Positions 30,701-32,557 of a stretch of DNA of 32,557 nucleotides are shown in pieces. The stretch comes from an uncultured Thermomicrobiales bacterium (GTDB lineage Bacteria; Chloroflexota; Chloroflexia; Thermomicrobiales; CADCWN01). The stretch covers positions 1-32,557 of the forward strand of contig CADCWN010000202.1 of assembly GCA_902806415.1 (NCBI GenBank), given 5' to 3'. The notes under the pieces were generated by a model. It ran no database searches and was not told where the DNA came from. It saw only the letters and a program-made list of their open reading frames with translations. Position numbers and translations under genes: made by a program. Positions within the stretch are counted from its first letter, which is position 1; each line of letters starts with the position of its first letter.

Positions 30701-32139
30701 CCCGGCGACGGCGAACCGCCCGGCGCGGGTGTGGTCACCAGAACCAGCAGACCGGCCACGATCCAGCCGTTCGCGCCATCGGCCTGCACCGGCCACCAAG
30801 CGTACCCATCAGCGCTCTGGCTCGCGCCGATCACATTCAGGACGGTGCCGCTGGCGATCGTCCGCAGGATCGTCGCGCTGGTCGATGGCTCGGCGCGGAG
30901 ATTCGCGGGCGAGCTGACCGTCACCTGCACACCGGGGCCGATCTCCGTGGGGGCTGGCGCGGGCGCGGGGGCCGGCGAAGCGGAAGGCGACGTAGACGGG
31001 GAGGTGGTTGGGGCGGTGGCAGGGGCCGACGCGATCAGGTCGGCGATGATCCAACCGGTGAACCCTGCCCCGGCGACAGGCCACCAGCGGTGCCCCTCGG
31101 CATCCTGCGCCGCGCCGCCGATCGTCAGCACCGTGCCGCTATTGACGGTGCGCACAACCGCCGCCGCCGCCGGCTGCGCGCGCACGGCGGCACTGCCGGT
31201 CGGCGAGTTGACGATCACCTGCGCGCCGGGCGCGAAGCCGCCCGCGGCGGGGGCTGTGGGGGCGGGCGAAGGCGCGGGGGTGGCGGTGGGAGAAACCGTC
31301 GGTGCGGGGGCCGCGCCCGGTGAGGTCGCGGGGACCGGACTCGCGCCCGGCGCGGTGGAGGACGACGGACTCGCGTTCGGTGACGGGCTCGGGCTCGGCG
31401 CGGCACTCGGCGCGCCGGAAGGGGCGGGGGCCGCCGAGGGGGCGGGCGCAGGGGAAGGTGCCGGCACACCACTCGGTGCCGCAGTCGGCGCGGGGACAGA
31501 CGGCGCGGGCGTCGGCGTCGGTGTGGCGACGGCGGTTGGCTGTATGGGGGCCGCAGTCAGGGCGGGGGGTGGCGTGGACGTCGCTGGCGCAGGCGTCGCC
31601 GGGGTCGGGGCGGCGGCTTCGCCGGCGGGCGTGGTGCGCGCGGGCGGGGTGGCCGGGGTGGCGATGGGGGAAGCGCCCGGCGTGAGGGTCGCGGCGGAGA
31701 CCAGCGGCGCGCTCAGCGCGAAGTCGCCCTGCTGCTCCCGGCCCGAGTCGCGACCGCGAACGATGACGGTCCAGTCACCGGCCTGATAATTCGCCGCCGT
31801 GCGGAGGGAGAAGGTGAACGCGCCGTTCGCGTCGGCGGTGACGGCACCCCCGCCACCGGCGGAGCCGACGCGCAGGGTCGGCGGCGTGCCACCCTGAGAA
31901 AGGAGCGCGAGGGTTTGGCCGTAGGGGGTGATGACGGACGGATCGAGCGCCTCGTTCGGCGCGAAGTCCGCGCCGCTCACCGCGATCGCCGTTCCCGCCT
32001 CAACCGCCTCGGGCGTCGCGACGAGGGTTCCGGTCGCCCCGGCGGTGGGGATGCGCGAGAACGACGCGACGCCGAGATGCTGAATCAGTAACAGGGCGAT
32101 TAAGCCCAGGAATGGGGCACGCCACACACGCTTCCTCAC
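27781..32139 (-). CDS. Giant secreted multidomain protein: SH3-like pair, lytic transglycosylase and M23-like domains
   Basis: A protein of about 1452 residues, numbered here from GTG 32139. A signal peptide (RVWRAPFLGLIALLLIQHLG) is followed by a beta-sandwich (about 35-145), a 150-residue Pro/Ala/Ser/Thr linker, and two SH3-like repeats (about 305-370 and 402-465, each ending in GWI). A lytic transglycosylase domain (515-635) has the catalytic Glu in IARVESNF (E537) and ALGMMQFLPGTY. An M23-like domain (690-825) has D717, YVHL (H773) and SHLHFGLW (H809, H811). The C-terminus holds several beta-sandwich modules, including a LamG-like one. At the canonical M23 first ligand position (HxxxD) there is Tyr713; H705 might substitute. 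GTG 32139 sits directly before the signal peptide with GGAG upstream; the track ATG 32268 is the alternative. Confidence 0.8.
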   Translation of the reverse strand: MRKRVWRAPFLGLIALLLIQHLGVASFSRIPTAGATGTLVATPEAVEAGTAIAVSGADFAPNEALDPSVITPYGQTLALLSQGGTPPTLRVGSAGGGGAVTADANGAFTFSLRTAANYQAGDWTVIVRGRDSGREQQGDFALSAPLVSAATLTPGASPIATPATPPARTTPAGEAAAPTPATPAPATSTPPPALTAAPIQPTAVATPTPTPAPSVPAPTAAPSGVPAPSPAPAPSAAPAPSGAPSAAPSPSPSPNASPSSSTAPGASPVPATSPGAAPAPTVSPTATPAPSPAPTAPAAGGFAPGAQVIVNSPTGSAAVRAQPAAAAVVRTVNSGTVLTIGGAAQDAEGHRWWPVAGAGFTGWIIADLIASAPATAPTTSPSTSPSASPAPAPAPAPTEIGPGVQVTVSSPANLRAEPSTSATILRTIASGTVLNVIGASQSADGYAWWPVQADGANGWIVAGLLVLVTTPAPGGSPSPGASTAPGTDTGTNGATPIIPPPTAGPAVAPSQLLPTFAAASALTGVPQEILLAIARVESNFTPSATGPFIPQLAGTENERALGMMQFLPGTYRMVMQRVDAATGKGLGMMGIWDAESAIYAAAFYLKDSGAPGDIRRALFAYNNANWYVELILSWASHYLGGAIPDPNLLDPSRTGGTPLAAPQNPLLPSNSRHLDMASPIQLYAPWTAGETWYVGGDGSFYGDGYHTDRLGNYYTVDFNKGTWPRSEEDDGAPILAAADGIVNNVYQDGAGAWVVELYHVAPDGSQLRTLYVHLKGDPRINPGIKVNQAVLHGTPIGLNGSTGNSTGSHLHFGLWILRDGQWMSIRPEPMEGQYLRNGLSIVSTNRPIASDTGARALEFGFAPAGPSNADKVTIVAAGRADGLPGARIDAYVNSARDGSDRGQWLPIGSVEGENGQIDWLTAPVAEGAYRLLFVQTDAAGNRTFRGLTAETAVRYTIRRGEPRAALVANPRADLTALIPLDGATLPALGGRALTVSGPLRFATPIAQGGSATLGAGAVVAATGTPPTGKVREAEGLLVEEATTNLVTNPSFERGAEGWTTRSAPENVATALPSDSALFGKRSLRIDNTKGTGPVILATTAGDGNAATWSVYARALPAGESATPGGSIALGMSGLRPQESPLTAEWQRIAFSGATGTAGTERQIIVPIGAIVELDGAQLEAKPYATSYADGALGSGYGWDRAADSSLSGRLPTAARLPLDGLIRAEGGALAFWATPRGSVTDGAVVFALDDRLTLTVAGAQATLRWDDETIATMPWERGVTRHYALTWDRSTLTFLRDGQIVGWSAVADFALPPGATLFLGSDLDGRRVINATFQDLALWQAAPTAETLATLASAGQFLTAGQDETVTLDVGLTLATQGLAPNGIKMQFSFDGTAWTEAEPFAPTKVLTLLDQPGEQRIYVRFTDEEGRTIVVTDRVELILPPKPVEDSGDGR

Positions 32140-32231
32140 GGTTGGGTATTCTCCATCTCGTCGTATCGTCCCACGCTGGCACAGCGTCCCACCTGGCGTA
32201 CCATCGCCGCCCAGGGTTATTTCAGTCCGGT

Positions 32232-32237
32232 AGTGTA
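32232..32237 (-). promoter_or_regulatory. Candidate -10 box upstream of the giant secreted protein
   Basis: TACACT on the minus strand lies about 95 bases before GTG 32139 but downstream of ATG 32268. If real, it would support the shorter start. No -35 at ideal spacing was found. Confidence 0.25.
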
Positions 32238-32385
32238 ACGCACTTATCCGCCGAGAGGTTGCAACCATTCGGGACGATCGTCCCGAGCGACCGCGCGTTG
32301 CAGCGTGCGCCGCGAAGGTGCACGCCTATGTCCTGGAAAGATCGAACGGTACTCTAGCGGCGCGCGGGCCGATTGGCAAATCAAA

Positions 32386-32418
32386 GGCCGGGGCTCCCGC
32401 ATGGTGGGAGCCCCGGCC
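32386..32418 (-). terminator. Terminator of a minus-strand unit entering from the right edge
   Basis: A perfect 13-bp stem (GGCCGGGGCTCCC / GGGAGCCCCGGCC) with a 7-base loop. On the minus strand it is followed by TTTGATTTG, on the plus strand by no T-run, so it probably ends transcription coming from beyond 32557. Confidence 0.65.
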
Positions 32419-32557
32419 CTCGCAGCGATAGCGTCGCTAGGCGCTTATGGCATGTAGCCGCCCGCCTCGGGCCATTCCCGCTTGCCAGGGCGGTCTATGG
32501 TGCGCGAATTGCGAATTCATGGTGACATGCCTCGTTCATGCGAGGCCCATCTCCAGA
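32419..32557. other. Right edge, unresolved
   Basis: The last 139 bases hold no ORF I can assign. On the minus strand three frames close here; one stop (TAA at 32445-32447) follows a plausible tail reading WPEAGGYMP shortly before the terminator, but a TGA lies 24 codons upstream in that frame. The 3' end of a gene lying outside the window is the likeliest content. Confidence 0.3.

Noticed and set aside
27691-31323. 1210-residue plus-strand ORF opposite the giant secreted protein
   Set aside because: It is an antisense shadow of high-GC codon usage. It has Arg/Gly/Ala-rich low-complexity content and no recognisable domain, while the minus frame has clear SLT, SH3 and M23 motifs.
31215-31720. 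Low-complexity Ala/Pro/Ser/Thr-coding stretch considered as a nucleotide microsatellite or fused repeat element
   Set aside because: It lacks the 7-base period or inverted arms and is adequately explained as a codon-level PAST linker of a secreted protein.

Overview
This is a GC-rich (roughly 65-70 %) bacterial chromosome segment. The long secreted Pro/Ala/Ser/Thr-rich proteins, the DUF3090 gene next to a class B PBP / RodA-FtsW pair, and a type III polyketide synthase accompanied by a methyltransferase and a flavin hydroxylase all suggest a member of Chloroflexota, most likely a Thermomicrobia/Sphaerobacter-type lineage. That placement is inference; no rRNA or tRNA gene was seen.

Layout, left to right. 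(1) 1-1060: the first 30 codons of an IS630-like transposase leaving the left edge, then a prepilin peptidase with its terminator. (2) 1.1-4.5 kb: a phenolic-lipid-type set in which a methyltransferase (+) and a FAD hydroxylase (-) converge, and the hydroxylase diverges from a type III polyketide synthase (+). (3) 4.6-5.85 kb: three small stress/envelope genes (YggT-like, YeaQ/GlsB-like, CsbD-like) ending at a strong terminator. (4) 6.0-8.5 kb: an MrfA/YprA-type DNA helicase carrying an in-frame hairpin repeat. (5) 8.6-10.3 kb: a membrane-anchored SH3-like protein and a GNAT acetyltransferase on the minus strand. (6) 10.5-13.3 kb: dxs (isoprenoid entry) with promoter and terminator, then a Uma2 nuclease-fold gene. 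(7) 13.5-19.1 kb: a ThDP enzyme, an Ldh2-type dehydrogenase, a SAM methyltransferase and a GH5 glycoside hydrolase interrupted by one amber codon. (8) 19.2-23.7 kb: a MNT nucleotidyltransferase with a truncated HEPN partner, an alpha/beta hydrolase, a PsiE-like membrane protein, a YegD-like Hsp70 and a hicBA toxin-antitoxin pair (hicA is below the ORF-track cutoff). (9) 23.7-32.2 kb: a minus-strand cell-wall region with a DUF3090 protein, RodA/FtsW, a class B PBP and a very large secreted protein joining a lytic transglycosylase domain to an M23-like domain.

The most unusual signal is not a gene family. Six places (6.4, 15.2, 20.6-20.8, 22.9, 25.4-25.6 and 26.9-27.0 kb) carry arrays of short words with a 7-base period (8 in one case), often as facing inverted arms. 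Four occupy or border intergenic regions, one forms a perfect 25-bp inverted repeat inside the helicase reading frame, and others contribute codons to the N-termini of the alpha/beta hydrolase and possibly RodA. The word differs between loci but the architecture is the same, which suggests a dispersed heptad-word hairpin family that inserts between and occasionally into genes. The function and the means of spread cannot be read from this window.
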